Shown here: piece after piece, positions 47,450 to 59,661 of the stretch | Position numbering within the stretch: the first letter of the stretch is position 1 | Layout: each line of letters opens with the position of its first letter | Assembly: GCA_963921425.1 (NCBI GenBank) | Contig: OY992833.1 | Location: 30,986,698-31,050,697 of the forward strand | DNA from: Dryas octopetala | Taxonomy: Eukaryota > Streptophyta > Magnoliopsida > Rosales > Rosaceae | DNA length: 64,000 nt | Direction: 5' to 3' | Program-made: the position numbers and the translations under genes | The notes under the pieces: model-generated | Told to the model about the DNA's origin: nothing | The model's input: only the letters and a program-made list of their open reading frames with translations | Databases searched by the model: none

Positions 47450-48645
47450 GTAAATTCTAATACGCCACTTCCCAGGTGTGAACGCTAATCCCAGGTTGTG
47501 CACACGCACCCAACGCGCCACACATGATGTACAATTTGTGCTGTTTCCGTGGGACCCACTGGCCATCCATCACCTTCTAAGCTTGTACGCTTCTCCTTTC
47601 GTCAACACTGAACACCTGTTTACTTACTTAATTAATCTTTTTGTTTCCATTATTCACTTAATTAATTTAATTAGCTTGCTTAGTGGCACACAGCTGGGCA
47701 GCGGTGGATTTATCGTCCAAAAAATGCGTAAGAATCTTCATATGTTCACGAGTTTATGTTCCAACAGGCAATCTGGAGAGACTCTTCATTGGACATATTT
47801 TAATGGGACATTTCTCATAATAAGGTGGGTTTTACAATATTGTGATAATGTGTGCTCCATTGGGACATGCCCGTGAAAGATTTAACCGACAACTTAGCAT
47901 ACCAATCGATTACAGTCTCGCATAGAGTGTTTATGAAAAGACGTATCATCGAAGTATTTAAATTTATCATTAAAAAATTTATCCACTTAATTAATTTTAA
48001 TCATGAAAACAAAAATAACAACTTAGGGTTCTCACCACCAAAAAAATAAAATAAAAGTCTTGTCATCAAGAGTTTATTTATATGTATATAGCAACAGTAA
48101 TGTTCACACTCACTATAGAGTGGGGACTTTTCTCACTCCCTTAATCACTAAACAATAAATTTCTTAAATTGAATGATGAGGACTATAGGTAGACATATAA
48201 GTAAAGAAATGGGTTGAATCAGGACATCTCATTTTTTGATAAACCGAATGTCATGAACAAAATATCTACATTAGATAGGACTAAGCTCGATCAATAATTT
48301 ATATGAGTGGATAGAGAATGCCATCTAATCGACTAGTTTATACTTTATAGAGTTTCAATGCCGTTACCTAATAATTGCGTGAATATGACTTGTGTAATTT
48401 ATGACATGCCATACTATTACTATACATGCCTTTCCAGTCTGAAAGTTTTGCCGTTTCGTTATTTTTCTTTGTGATGCGACTTTCTGTCCTCTTTCCATTT
48501 TTCAAATGTCTTTGAGTGCTGTTAGGTAATTTCCTTTTTCAGACTTTGGTTGCTTAAACACCGAAAAGTGAATACAATTAAATCACATATCCCCATTCCA
48601 TTATTGTTGTAGAGGCTAGAACGCTAATCAAAATTACCGACTAGC

Positions 48646-48709
48646 TATTGATTCTTTAATAATATTTCTTTTTAAGTTATTGATTCTTTAATAATATTTC
48701 TTTTTACGT
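48646..48709. repeat. 32-bp tandem pair
   Basis: Two adjacent copies of a 32-bp unit starting TATTGATTCTTTAATAATAT, differing at one base. Confidence 0.85.
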
Positions 48710-49015
48710 TATTAATAATTGTAGAGCCTAGGATGCTAATCCGAATTTTCTTTCTTTGAAGTCAAAGAAAAAATCTCAAGACCTTTATAAGACATTCTTA
48801 GAAGTATGATGATTTCTATTGAGTGCTGTTATATGCACAATTTTTTTTCTCTTATTACACACTCCTCTCTATCAATTTAAAAAATTACAAGTTTATTCTA
48901 ATTTTAAATTACTATAAAGGACAAATATTATTAAAAACAAAAAAATAAAACACAACAAACCACCCTTGCCTTCTGCCACCCTGTTGCTGCTCTTGTTGTT
49001 GTTGGTTGACACACT

Positions 49016-49017
<2 letters not shown>

Positions 49018-49063
<46 letters not shown>
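49018..49063. repeat. (CT)n microsatellite
   Basis: About 22 CT units in a spacer. Adjacent purine-rich sequence produces spurious Arg-Glu frames on the minus strand. Confidence 0.95.
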
Positions 49064-49070
<7 letters not shown>

Positions 49071-49551
49071 CTGCACCTCTTTTGTTGGACGGGAAAGGAA
49101 GCCGGCAAGGAGGGTACGAAAGAGAGATGAAGAGAAAGAGAAAGAGAAGGGACGGGAAAGATAGAGAGAGAGGGAGGAGGAGCTCCAGCGACAAATCCGA
49201 CAAAACCGATGGTTGTGTGCAGGGGGTAGAGTCAGGATTTGGGTTGGTTGTTAGTGTTTTTTTTTTTTTTTTTTTCTGTGTATGTGTGGGTATTTTGAGA
49301 TTTTCGAGGTGTATATCAAGAAATTGTAAATTTAAAAAGTTATATAGGAAGTGTAGTGAAAAGGAAATAAGTGTGCATATAGCATCACTCTTTCTATTTT
49401 ATTGAGGATAAGAATCTTAAAGCTGTGGGAGCACATGTTTCTTTGACGTGGATGTAGAACATCTTAAGATGGCAAACCCACACCGCCACATGGCAGCCAC
49501 AAAGCCGCACAACACTTCATATTTAAGATGAATGCTATTCACCTTCTTCTT

Positions 49552-49855
49552 CTTTATTATTCTCATTCTGCAATGTATTTTCATGATCGAAATCGTTCAT
49601 TTTTTAAATCATATTTTGGAGATTATCTCTGCAAAAAATCAATGAAATCGAAAATCGTTTGACTATATAAATGTGATCGAATAAATAAACGGTTTTAGTA
49701 ACAGTTTGATTTACCTTTTGTTTATTTGATAATAATTACATGATCAAACGATTTATGATTTAATTGATTTTTTTGCAGAGACGATCTTTAAAGATTGATC
49801 TAAAAAATGAACGATTTCGATCATGAAAATATAGTACACAATGAGAATAATAAAT
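49552..49855. mobile_element. About 300-bp MITE, family copy 1
   Basis: Long inverted repeats: TTATTATTCTCATT, then TATTTTCATGATCGAAATCG, at the left matches the reverse complement of the right end. The interior carries CTGCAAAAAATCAATGAAAT followed by TCGAAAATCGTTTGA, shared with the elements at 51539 and 60939. Confidence 0.8.
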
Positions 49856-49931
49856 GAAAAGGTTATTAAAGAAAATAGATTTAAGAAGTTGGATAGAAAT
49901 CATAGAATTGCCCATTTGAAAAAGAGTAATG

Positions 49932-50082
49932 TTAGGGGGAGCATGTCATTGTACCACATTTGTGATACTACATGATATCGCTTCCTAGACATCCTTAATC
50001 TCTTCTCCTCTCTCCCTCTCTCTTTAAATTAGAAAGCTACATTATGTAGTATCACAAATATGGTACAATAACATGGTCCTAT
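49932..50082. mobile_element. About 150-bp MITE
   Basis: Inverted arms of about 45 bp share TTGTACCA, then ATTTGTGATACTACAT, around a CT-rich centre. The termini are imprecise. Confidence 0.65.
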
Positions 50083-51538
50083 TTTCTTTCATAAAGAACT
50101 TCATAAATCATAATTCCGACCGCCTGTGAGTCCATGACAAATTCATAACCCGCGACCGAAAAAAATAAACCCATAAATTCGTGTCAATGGTCTTTGTGAC
50201 ACGAATCTCTAGGCTGAGGATAATGGCTATTTCCATAAATTCTGCATAGATCAGTGTTCCACTAATCTTCCACCAGAAAAGAAAACATTCCATAAAATCT
50301 GTTTTTTTTTTTTGGGTGCAGCCATAAAATCATATTTTGGTATTACGGTTTGCAATAATTTCTCATATTAGATATTACTATATGTATATAAAATAATTTT
50401 GTAGTGTGCAAAAGTCATCGTTGGTGAGAATACGACCATCTTTTGATATTATTCGTTATATTCTTAAGCAAATCCATTGGTATTTGAAACTTTTTTTGTT
50501 GTCAATCTGTGATGTGGATTACAAGCTAATAAGCTTACATGTATATAAGTATATTATTATACGCGTAGAAGAATAGGTAAAGTAATAATCAAGCGCTTTG
50601 CTGGAATACTGAGCACATTTCTTGCAATTATAATAATATATATATTAATATCATTCACAAAATGTACATGATTTACAAGATATAGAATACATATAATAAT
50701 ATGGAACAAATCGAAAGGCGCACGCGAGCGAACAAAGATTCTGTTTTATGATTTTTCCAGACACGTTACACTAATTTTAGACAAATGATTTTCTAGAATT
50801 CTAGTAGTAGTCGTCTCAACGTTGTACTTGCAAGTCACTCATTCCTCGACCTTACAGTTACATCTATCTTTCTTTCTATTTTTTAATTGACATGTTACAT
50901 CCACCTAAGATCTCTGGGTCTGATCTCATTGAGGACTAAATATCATTTATTTCTATACTAAGAGCATAAAATCGTTTGAAAGAGCACAGAATCAAATGAT
51001 TTTGCATGCAAATTTTTTATTTTGAGAATTTCGGCGATTACGTGGATTATACCAAGGGATCATTGACAATTAACTGATTAACGTGTCGTGCTTAGCTTAA
51101 CATGAACCATAATCATGATGTGCGTGTGTCTGACACACGAATGATTAGCTTAATAATGCAAGGCCAGGTTAAATGTTTATTGTTTTCAAACTCATTATCA
51201 AATATTTATCATCACCAACATCATCCATCATCTTTATTAGAATTCAAATTAAAATAGTGGCCTCAGAGATCAAAAGAAGAAATTGAAGAATCGCTATTTT
51301 CATAATCATTGATTCATATAATTTACACATCATTGACCCACAAAACCAACTCTCAGTATTTGGTGCGGGGCGATTTCAAGTGTATTGACAATAAGACAAT
51401 AAAAAATCAGCCAGACAAACTACAAAGGGTTAGGTGCATAGCGTCCTAAGAAACTTACGAGTCATCACCCAATTCTGCATAATATATAATTCCTACCATT
51501 TGGACGAAGAAATATATATATATATATATATATATATC
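50083..51538. other. AT-rich spacer
   Basis: No coding or RNA gene recognised. It ends in an (AT)n tract at about 51510-51536 that borders a MITE. Confidence 0.5.
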
Positions 51539-51942
51539 CAGACTCCTTCTATTGAGATATATCTCAACTTATTTATATTGAAGTATACCCTATTAGGGCC
51601 CACACGAGTCGTTTTATGTCGATCCGAACCGTTCAATCTGTATATCTTAATTGATAGATCATCCTTGCAAAAAATTAGCCAAATCGAAAATCATTTGCCT
51701 ATCTAACTTTAATCAAATAAATGGACGAACCAAATATTTTTAATGAAACCGTTTATTTGTTTGATCAAAGTTAGATAGGCAAATGATTTCCAATTTGACT
51801 AATTTTTTTGCAAGGATGATCTATCAATGAAGATGATCCTTGCGAACGGTTCAGATCGACACAAAAAGACTCTCGTGTGAGCCCCAACAAAGTCATACCT
51901 CAACATAAATAAGTTGAGGTATACCTCAATAGAAGGAGCCTG
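51539..51942. mobile_element. 404-bp MITE, family copy 2, inserted in an (AT)n tract
   Basis: The termini CAGACTCCTTCTATTGAG and CAGGCTCCTTCTATTGAG (reverse complement of the right end) lead into arms of well over 100 bp. The shared interior reads GATAGATCATCCTTGCAAAA, then ATTAGCCAAATCGAAAATCA. AT-rich simple repeats lie on both sides, suggesting insertion into a microsatellite. ATATC directly flanks both ends, but in AT-rich DNA this is weak. Confidence 0.85.
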
Positions 51943-51990
51943 ATATCTATATCTATATATATATATATATTTTTTTTTTTCTCTATAAGC

Positions 51991-51991
<1 letters not shown>

Positions 51992-52051
<60 letters not shown>
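51992..52051. repeat. (GA)n microsatellite
   Basis: About 30 uninterrupted GA units 250 nt beyond the stop codon of the UEV1 gene, adjacent to an (AT)n tract. Confidence 0.95.
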
Positions 52052-52052
<1 letters not shown>

Positions 52053-52305
52053 AATAATTTAAGTTCATTGAAAAAAGGGGTCTTGAATTGCCAATCAAGG
52101 TTCCTGCGGTCCTCAATTACATTTTGAATTGCAGCCTCAAAGAGTACTAGAGAGAGAGACATCTGGCAAACAGCTCATGGTTCCAGATGGAAGCGGTTCT
52201 TAATTACAATTTTCGGCATTAGCACATAGATATGCTCCTTAACTGGTATATCATTCAATGTCATATATTATATATACAGTATCAGATATTCATTCAAGTC
52301 TCACC

Positions 52306-55300
52306 TCAGAGAATGCAACATTTCAGCACAAGTCCTTTTTGATCCACCCTTCCCTCTTCATTGCCTGAAAATTCATATTCAGATATTAACTCTCCACTTC
52401 TACATGACATGAACCGAAAATAATAGAAACAATTATATTTAATCAATAGAGACATCGAGTACTTCTGCTATCTTGATTATAATATGGCTCCACAAACAAG
52501 TGACTAAAAGTCCAAAGATTTATATGTTTACACCGTAAGGAAAACACGCCACGCAGCCATGCCCCAAAAAAATAGATAAAGATGTTCCAAACAGGTAAAC
52601 TTTGACTAGGAACAATAACCAATAGTTAAAAACTAATACTTCATTGTCAATTTTCAAAGCATCACAAGCATTTGTGAGGCTGAGTGTCTAGCAACCCTGA
52701 ATAGAAATCAATTCAGACAATTTATTTTCTTGGCAAGGCCACCCATCCTTAAATGCCCCATTTATCAAACCCCAAATGCCTTTTGTTCCTTTCTTGGGAC
52801 AAGGAAGATAGGACTTGTCACCAATGACTACAAATTCACTGTATTATGATTTATGGACCTACAGATTTAGTAAAGATCTACATGTCTGCTAATGAAACTT
52901 AAGTAAATAGAAAGGTAAAGTATGTGCAACAAGAAACAGGAGAAAGTGACAAACCTTCAGGTGGCTGTGCTAGCTTTCGGTTTTGTGGTGACATCATCTC
53001 TTTCTTCAATTGTGTCAATATGTCCTCCATTGTATATTCCCTTTGCCAATTTGCAAGCATGGGGAAAAGACAGGGTTCAACCTGGTAATTTGTCCACCCA
53101 TCAGCTTGTTTCAATAGTGTTATAGGAACATATATGCATTTGAGATTAATATCACCTACCACTCCAGTTTCCTGATTGACACAGGTCATATTTATCCGTG
53201 TTTGGAACCTAACAGTTGGTGGATTATCTGGATAATCATTTCCACAGAACAGTTTCAACTGGTAAATGCGCCCTTCATGCACAGTCTAGCAAGAAGCAGG
53301 ATCAGAACGACATCAAGTTTCTATATTTAATGAATGATGCTATTTGGGATGCACCAGTAACATAAGTAGAGGAATATCATGTCCTAAATAAAAGAAAAAA
53401 CAACATAAATATAAGATAGGTTCATTTTATACCAGCCGGAACTAGTGGAACTGTTTTGGACACTTGCTGGACTTACCTGGACACAGTTGGTGTGTTTCCA
53501 ACATGATATTGAAGTATCTTAGGCAAAAGTTATATTCTAGATTAAATGTTGACAGGTGCTCAATAAGCATGCGCTTTATGAGATAAATATAACTTAGTAA
53601 CTTATGCAATTTAAGACATAAGTATTATAGAATAAGGATTTCAAAGAAAATGGAGACGACGAAAGGTAAATATCTTGTTCTATTATCCCTCTGTCTATAT
53701 GAAATTTTAGTTAAATTTCCAATAAAAAGGTCATTAATTAGAAGAAAAGGGAATTGATCATTACAAAAGATGAAACCAAGAAGCTTAAGTCTTAAATGAA
53801 TTATCCGATGCCTAAGATGGGCCTTGGCTCTTCAACATTATATGATTTTTTAAAATTTTGAAGCACATGTGCGCACACACAAATTCACCCAAAAAGATAA
53901 TTAAAAAAAGCAAGAAACCTACATTATGGGGACCAATAATTGTCCCTGTCCATGACTGCATAAGTATATCATCAGCATCATCCATTCCATAGCTGACAGT
54001 TGCATCCCCAATTCCCTTCTCACCTCTCTCAAGCTCTTCCAGTAATCTGAAATTCCTGGGAACTGCAAATGACAACAAACATAAGAGATCTAATTACAAC
54101 ACATGCATGATTTTATTCTAATGAATGCAATACTATAATAATAAAAAAAAAAAATCTGCACCAAGAGAGTTGTTTTAACAGATCAGGATTGACAAAGACC
54201 AAAATTACTTACCTAAATACCAAAATCCTTGTTTTTTTAGCTATACTACAGTAGAGAGGGGAGAGGAAATTATCCCCACTTGTTCTCCACTATTTCTTGT
54301 GCAAGTAAAAACATACTACAGTATAAGATCACCAGAAAGTTCATTACAGTAAATTCATGCTAGCTTGCAAAATTGTTGATATCCAGTTGGTTACTATCTT
54401 AGAGTAACACTGCATTGGCAAGTAGTGTAGGGATATTAGAGAAATAAAGGGAAATGAAGAAAGGGCTGACTAAGGCACAACATGACAAGTTCTTATGTCT
54501 CTGTCTTGGCAGGCCTATTGTATTGTTCCAAGAATATCAAACTTTCCCACTGCTATTCAGATGAAGAAATAAGAAATTGGGAACAATGATTTCGGGAACT
54601 TTAGGAAGTTATTTGGCATCCAGTGCCAAAACTTTCCAAATCAAAGTTATTGGAAAAACCATTGTATTGGCATCACACCCGCTAGCTTCAAACACCTTCA
54701 TGCTTCACTTGTGTAATAGCAATATAGCATCAACACTGTAGAGAAGGTGTTAAAGATAATAGTGCCTCAAATGTGTAAGCTATTGTAGCACTGTTCCTTA
54801 CTAAATTCAACATTCCTTGTTAAATTAGATTAGAATGATTCTATTCTTGGAGGACACTTTAGGTCAACATGGTTCAAAGAATTCATACTAACATTGCATT
54901 GGCACGTAGTGTAGGGATGCTTTGACAATTAGTCATAACAGAAATACAATCAAACCCATAACAAACCCTAAACAACTCTCCTAAAGATAGCGTGATCTAC
55001 ACCCTTATAAAGTTATAAGCAACCAAAGAACCAGGCAATTGAAGACGAGCTTGATTTGCAGACCACCCCAGAAGAAAAAAAAAAAAAAAAAAGCAAGGGT
55101 CTCGATTCAACTCTCACAGTGGAATAAATCAAATTGACCAGCATTCAACTAGGTTAACGAACAAAAGAGCAATTAAATTCACAAAACAAAAAATCAATTG
55201 GCCACGAAAATCGATGAGTTAGGAAACCAAATTCACATATGCGAGTTGAAATTGATAAATTGGCGATAAGTTTGGATAAAAGGAGAGAAAATGAATGCAA

Positions 55301-55374
55301 ACTAACGGAGAGAGTAATGAGTATATCTAGGTTTTGCAGAGCTCACCGACAACGCTTGATCCTTCAGAGCCCAT
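52306..55374 (-). CDS. UEV1: Ubiquitin-conjugating E2 enzyme variant 1 (UEV1/MMZ)
   Basis: Five minus-strand exons join in frame to 159 residues: 55374-55347, 54062-53923, 53285-53160, 53081-52955 and 52364-52306. The sequence ([71 protein letters not shown]) is a UBC fold. It lacks the active-site Cys region, as expected for a UEV. UEV1 pairs with UBC13/UBC35 to build Lys63-linked ubiquitin chains in DNA-damage tolerance and signalling. The last exon adds a tail ending KCCIL, a CaaX box with terminal Leu, as in the membrane-associated UEV1A/1B group. That predicts geranylgeranylation at C156. Retention of the intron after GVV (53082-53159) would insert residues without an immediate stop. Confidence 0.95.
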
Positions 55375-55695
55375 TTTGGTATTGAATTTCCAGAGCGAAG
55401 TAAGATGTAGAGGGAGAGGAGAGAGGCTGCGACGAAGAAGACTATGTAGTCCAACTACGGTTCAACAAAGGGCCAATGTACACAGAACACACACATTGGA
55501 GGAAGATAAAAGGAAGGAAGAGGAGGATCAGAGTGGAGTATTCGTTGTTTGAGGGTCTATCTTTATTCATCTACACCTGCGGATCTGAGACGTTCATCAA
55601 CCATTAGGCTTTCCATACGAATACAAAGAGTGCGTAGAAATCCAGACCGTAGATCTGTGTGGTGTAAGATGGTTCCCCAAATATAACAGGAAAGG
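55375..55695. other. UEV1 leader and promoter
   Basis: Purine-rich 5' leader and proximal promoter of the minus-strand UEV1 gene. No other feature. Confidence 0.5.
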
Positions 55696-56098
55696 CTTAA
55701 TTGTGTTTTTACCATCCAAAGTTTGGGGTGATTCTCACTTTACCACCTAAAATTTTATTTGTCCCACTTTACCACCCAAAATTTACATTAATTCTCACTT
55801 TACCACCCAGAACTTTATATGTCTCACTTTACCACCCAAAGTTTACATTGATTCCTACTTTACTCCCTGAATCTAGAGTGATAGAATAGACGGAAAAAGG
55901 TTAACTGGGACACGAAAAATAGTTTTGGGTGGTAAAGTGGGAATCAATGTAAACTTTGGGTGGTAAAGTGGGACAAATAAATTTCTGGGTGGTAAAGTGA
56001 GAATCAATGTAAACTTTGAGTGGTAAAGTGGGACAAATAAAGTTCTGGTGGTAAAGTAAAAATCAATGTAAATTTTGAGCGGTAAAAACACAATTAAG
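55696..56098. mobile_element. 403-bp foldback element built of short subrepeats
   Basis: The termini CTTAATTGTGTTTTTACC (left) and the same sequence in reverse complement (right) enclose two inverted arms of about 190 bp. Each arm is made of a repeating unit of about 35 bp around CACTTTACCACCCA and AATTTACATTGATTCTCACT. No reading frame of interest. It sits about 320 nt upstream of the UEV1 start. Confidence 0.85.
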
Positions 56099-57002
56099 GG
56101 GAAAATTGTCCCCATTATTTTAGTCCAGCACTCCAGCCCAAATAGCACTCAATTTTGGCATATTGCACTTTATTATGAACTACGAAGCACATGAGGCTAT
56201 AGCATTTTTTTTTTTTTTGGTCTGAGAGGCTATAGCTTTTTTTTTTTTTTTTTTTGGTCTGAGAGGCTATAGCCTATAGCATTTAAGCTGTCTAACAATT
56301 GCAATAATAGATTTAAAATTAAGAATATTGCTATAGTTCATACTAGTATGGTCTAAACATCTTTGCTTTCTTGAAATATGTTCCGAGTTCGAATTTCTCT
56401 TTTTCTTGAAAAAAAGATGTTATGATTATTTCAATTAAGCTAAACTTCGAAGCCATTTAGAAAGAATGGATAATCTTAAGTGCTATTTGCAAAACAGTTT
56501 TTATAAAACAGTGTCCATTGTTTTTTATCGCTTAAATTATTTAACAATTTCTTTTGTTATAGTAGTGGAAATTGAATGGTAAATCTATTTTAATTATAAT
56601 TCACTGTCCCATTCATTTCCACCACTTAGTCCAACTTCAAGGGAACAATTATTAAACAATTTTTGCTAAGCAGCTAAAGCTTGATTAAACATCGTATTAT
56701 TACTTCATTGGTACTAAAATGTTATCTATTTTCCCAAAAGCTAAAATATTAGCAAAGTTGGCTTAGAGAGATTGAGCAACAAATGTTACAGGAGGCCTAT
56801 AAAGTATGTTTAGAAAAAAGTTAAATGGACTCTCATGCTATTATTTATAATCGCAACATTAATTGTACATACTTCAGACTCAACCAGCTAGCAAATCTAT
56901 GTAGAATATCAAATATAAATAATAAGGTATACACTGCTGGATACAAACTAATGACCAAATATTATATTACACAAAATTAATCCTAGGTACATTGTGAATC
57001 AA
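56099..57002. other. AT-rich spacer and PLATZ 3' flank
   Basis: It holds a small tandem repeat at 56190-56283 and weak imperfect inverted sequence around 56510-56690. No gene recognised. Confidence 0.45.
56190..56283. repeat. Short tandem repeat with poly(T)
   Basis: Three tandem occurrences of GAGGCTATAGC, two of them separated from the next by poly(T) and GGTCTGA. Confidence 0.8.
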
Positions 57003-58615
57003 TCAGAACATTGGGGCTCTTAGAGGAACTCCTTTTCTTCGTAATTTTTGTTTCTTGGTAAATGGTACTGCGAGGTATCCATCTTTTCCATCTTTGAAAT
57101 TCTCTACCTCTTTATGTTCCTCATTGTTATTTTCAAAATTATGACCACATTGCATAATTTTTCTCTGGCATTCATTTCCATGTATAGCCAAGACCTGTCA
57201 TTAAACGATTAACAACAAATAAAATATAAAAACTTCTCTAATAATTCTATCAAACTCACATTTTGAAATACATATAGATATATAATTCAACTGTTTCAAT
57301 TAATATTTTATTATATTGATTGGGGAAGAAAGATAAACTGATCACCTTACAGGCAACACTGCAATAGAGTGAATTATCTTGCAAATTTCTGTGGCAGATG
57401 ATACACCTATACTCCCTTGAATTATTTTGTTGTTGTTGTTGATGCCTTTGCTTCAGGAATACCACTTTGGCTTTGTTTGTGTGATATGTCTGTGAACAAT
57501 TAACTTATTTATGTTTACATAATCAGTCTCATGAGCCTTTTCTTGATAAAAACAATAATTGTATACACAAATTATATAAACATGTACCAGTACACATGCA
57601 TAAACTAACTTGGATCTAGCTGCAAATAATACAAAAAAATTTTGTCTTTGTTTCTCTTCGCAAGTCAATACGTATCAAATTGTTACGGACTTATAAGAAA
57701 AAAGACTCTTAATAACAATAAGGAAGTAAAAAGCCAAACATTGTTCTTTTTCTTTTATTGTAAATCAGTAATTTAAAAACTAACTTAAAAAACATTACAA
57801 TGTTTTTGGGGGGAATCATTTCCTGTTCATGTACATACAAAACAATTAATATAATGGAAAAGAACAATAACTTCAACTATAACTGATGACCGTATATAGT
57901 GTGAAATGAAGGCTTCATATGATCCGTTAGCATGCATTTATTTATAACGTCGGGTTGCTTGCATAATTGCATATGCTTCCTCTTTATTTCCCTCACAGTA
58001 TATTTTTTAGGTGCTGTGTACTAAATTACTAATTATATTCATTTGGTTTCATGAATTGTTTGTCTATAGCAAGGGAAGCTTTTTCCTATTTGAGAAGTAG
58101 TAGGTGAATCATAAATACCCCTATTTGCATTTTTCTTTCAAAGTCTGGGTACTACAGCTGCATAAGATCGAAGCACCGATACTTCAATTACATGTAGCTA
58201 CACATTGTACTGTGATGTTTAGTATGAAAATAAAATAAAATAATTATTCTCAATTGACAATTTAAGTACCAATTAGCTAGTTTAGTGGTATTTTTTTTTT
58301 TTCCAATATTAGGAGATGTCTCAAATTCAAATACCCTTCCCCCATATCAAAAAAAAATATAAAAAATTAAAGTATATATAAGGATCTTCATAATTGTGAT
58401 GCTTGTGTTTCAAACAATATATGTTATGTTTAAAATTTCAAAAATATATATAGTTCATAACAATGCGTTTTTACCTCGATTTTTCTCTATGTTATTCTTT
58501 TTGCAAGTCGAATGTTTTACTAATTGTATTTACTCTCTTTTATTGGTAATGTCTTTAGACAATTAATGTTTGGATGAAGCCTATAGCTATGATCGAGCTC
58601 ATAGGATTTTAGAAT

Positions 58616-58673
<58 letters not shown>

Positions 58674-59661
58674 AATGGAATTTTGTTTTTGGTCTGGATG
58701 AAATGGATTAGAATAAAAGATTTAAAAGAAATATTTGAATGTTAACAAAATTAAAGATTAGCTAGATGACGATCGATAATTTTAAATAGTTTTGCTAGGA
58801 AATTAAAATAAATTTGAAATGATTAGTTACAACCTTTTTGGATTTTAATAATCTATATATCACAAAATGACTTATATTATTTTTTATCACTATAAATGAT
58901 AAGCACATTATCATCAAGATAGAGACAAAATACAGCTAACATCGAATTTAAAAATTATAGTTGAGCCTGAGATAAATGTTTGACATTAACATTCTGTAGG
59001 TTCTGCTTTAGTACGTATAAGGTAAGGTAGTTTAATTAGTAACTAGATACTAATTAAGCAAACCTGTATGCCAGAACAATTGAAGAGCTTGCGCAAGTCT
59101 TGACGATTAATCACATCACTGTAAACATATCTTCGAATCTGTAATTAAACAGCATATAAAAAAAAACATGCATCACGTTCTGATTTGAAGAGGAAATTAT
59201 TCAACCACTACAATTTCAAGGAAGATTATTCAACTCAATTAAACATATGTATACCTTCACATGCTTGTGAAACATATGCTGGGGAAGACAATTCGAACAT
59301 AAAGGTTGAAGACAATTGATGCAAAAATGGTCCAAATCGTTCTTTTTCGCATCCGGATGTTCGATGCAATGGTTGAAGAATATAGTGCTGTACATAACAT
59401 TCAACCATTGCGGTACCACCATGTAATTCTTCTGCAAAACCATTCACAAATCATATGTACTAAATTTTCTTCTTCTTGTTGCTGAAAATTAAACTCAAAG
59501 TCATGCACAAAACTAATACAAACTAAAATAATGGATACGAAGTTGGTAAGAAGGAGAGAGATGTGGGAGGAGAATGTGTGTACTTCATTTTTGGATGCAT
59601 GAAGACGTTTGACGCCTATGGTCTCTCTCATAGTGTTTGTGTTCCTCTCAGAGGTTTGCAT
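57003..59661 (-). CDS. PLATZ-family zinc-dependent DNA-binding protein
   Basis: Five minus-strand exons, all phase 0, give 221 residues: 59661-59584, 59431-59255, 59138-59064, 57489-57346 and 57194-57003. Recognisable blocks are VPQWLNVMYSTIFFNHCIEH, then CINCLQPLCSNCLPQH, IRRYVYSDVINRQDLRKLF, GIQTYHTNKAKVVFLKQR, CIICHRNLQDNSLYCSVACK, and the basic C-terminus KLRRKGVPLRAPMF. This is the PLATZ zinc-binding layout, known from plant factors that bind AT-rich DNA and repress transcription. A polyglutamine run (QQQQQ) lies in exon 4. The start is uncertain: a TATA-like TATATATATA at 59681-59690 is so close to the ATG at 59661 that the in-frame ATG at 59631 may be the true start (10 residues shorter). 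Confidence 0.92.
58621..58670. repeat. (GA)n microsatellite in PLATZ intron 3
   Basis: About 25 GA units within the 1.57-kb intron between exons 3 and 4. Confidence 0.95.

Larger units (their letters stand above)
46297..49551. other. Caleosin promoter and AT-rich spacer
   Basis: This holds the caleosin promoter (see the G-box at 46609), a TTTTC-type pyrimidine tract, a 32-bp tandem pair and a CT microsatellite. Frames overlapping these repeats are low-complexity. No gene is supported. Confidence 0.45.

Noticed and set aside
49082..49405. 107-codon plus-strand frame rich in Arg, Lys and Glu
   Set aside because: Generated by purine-rich repeats next to a CT microsatellite, followed by poly(T)-encoded Phe. 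Not gene-like.
58621..58670. Regular repeats considered as a CRISPR-like or tandem array
   Set aside because: They are simple dinucleotide microsatellites in a plant genome; there are no spacers.
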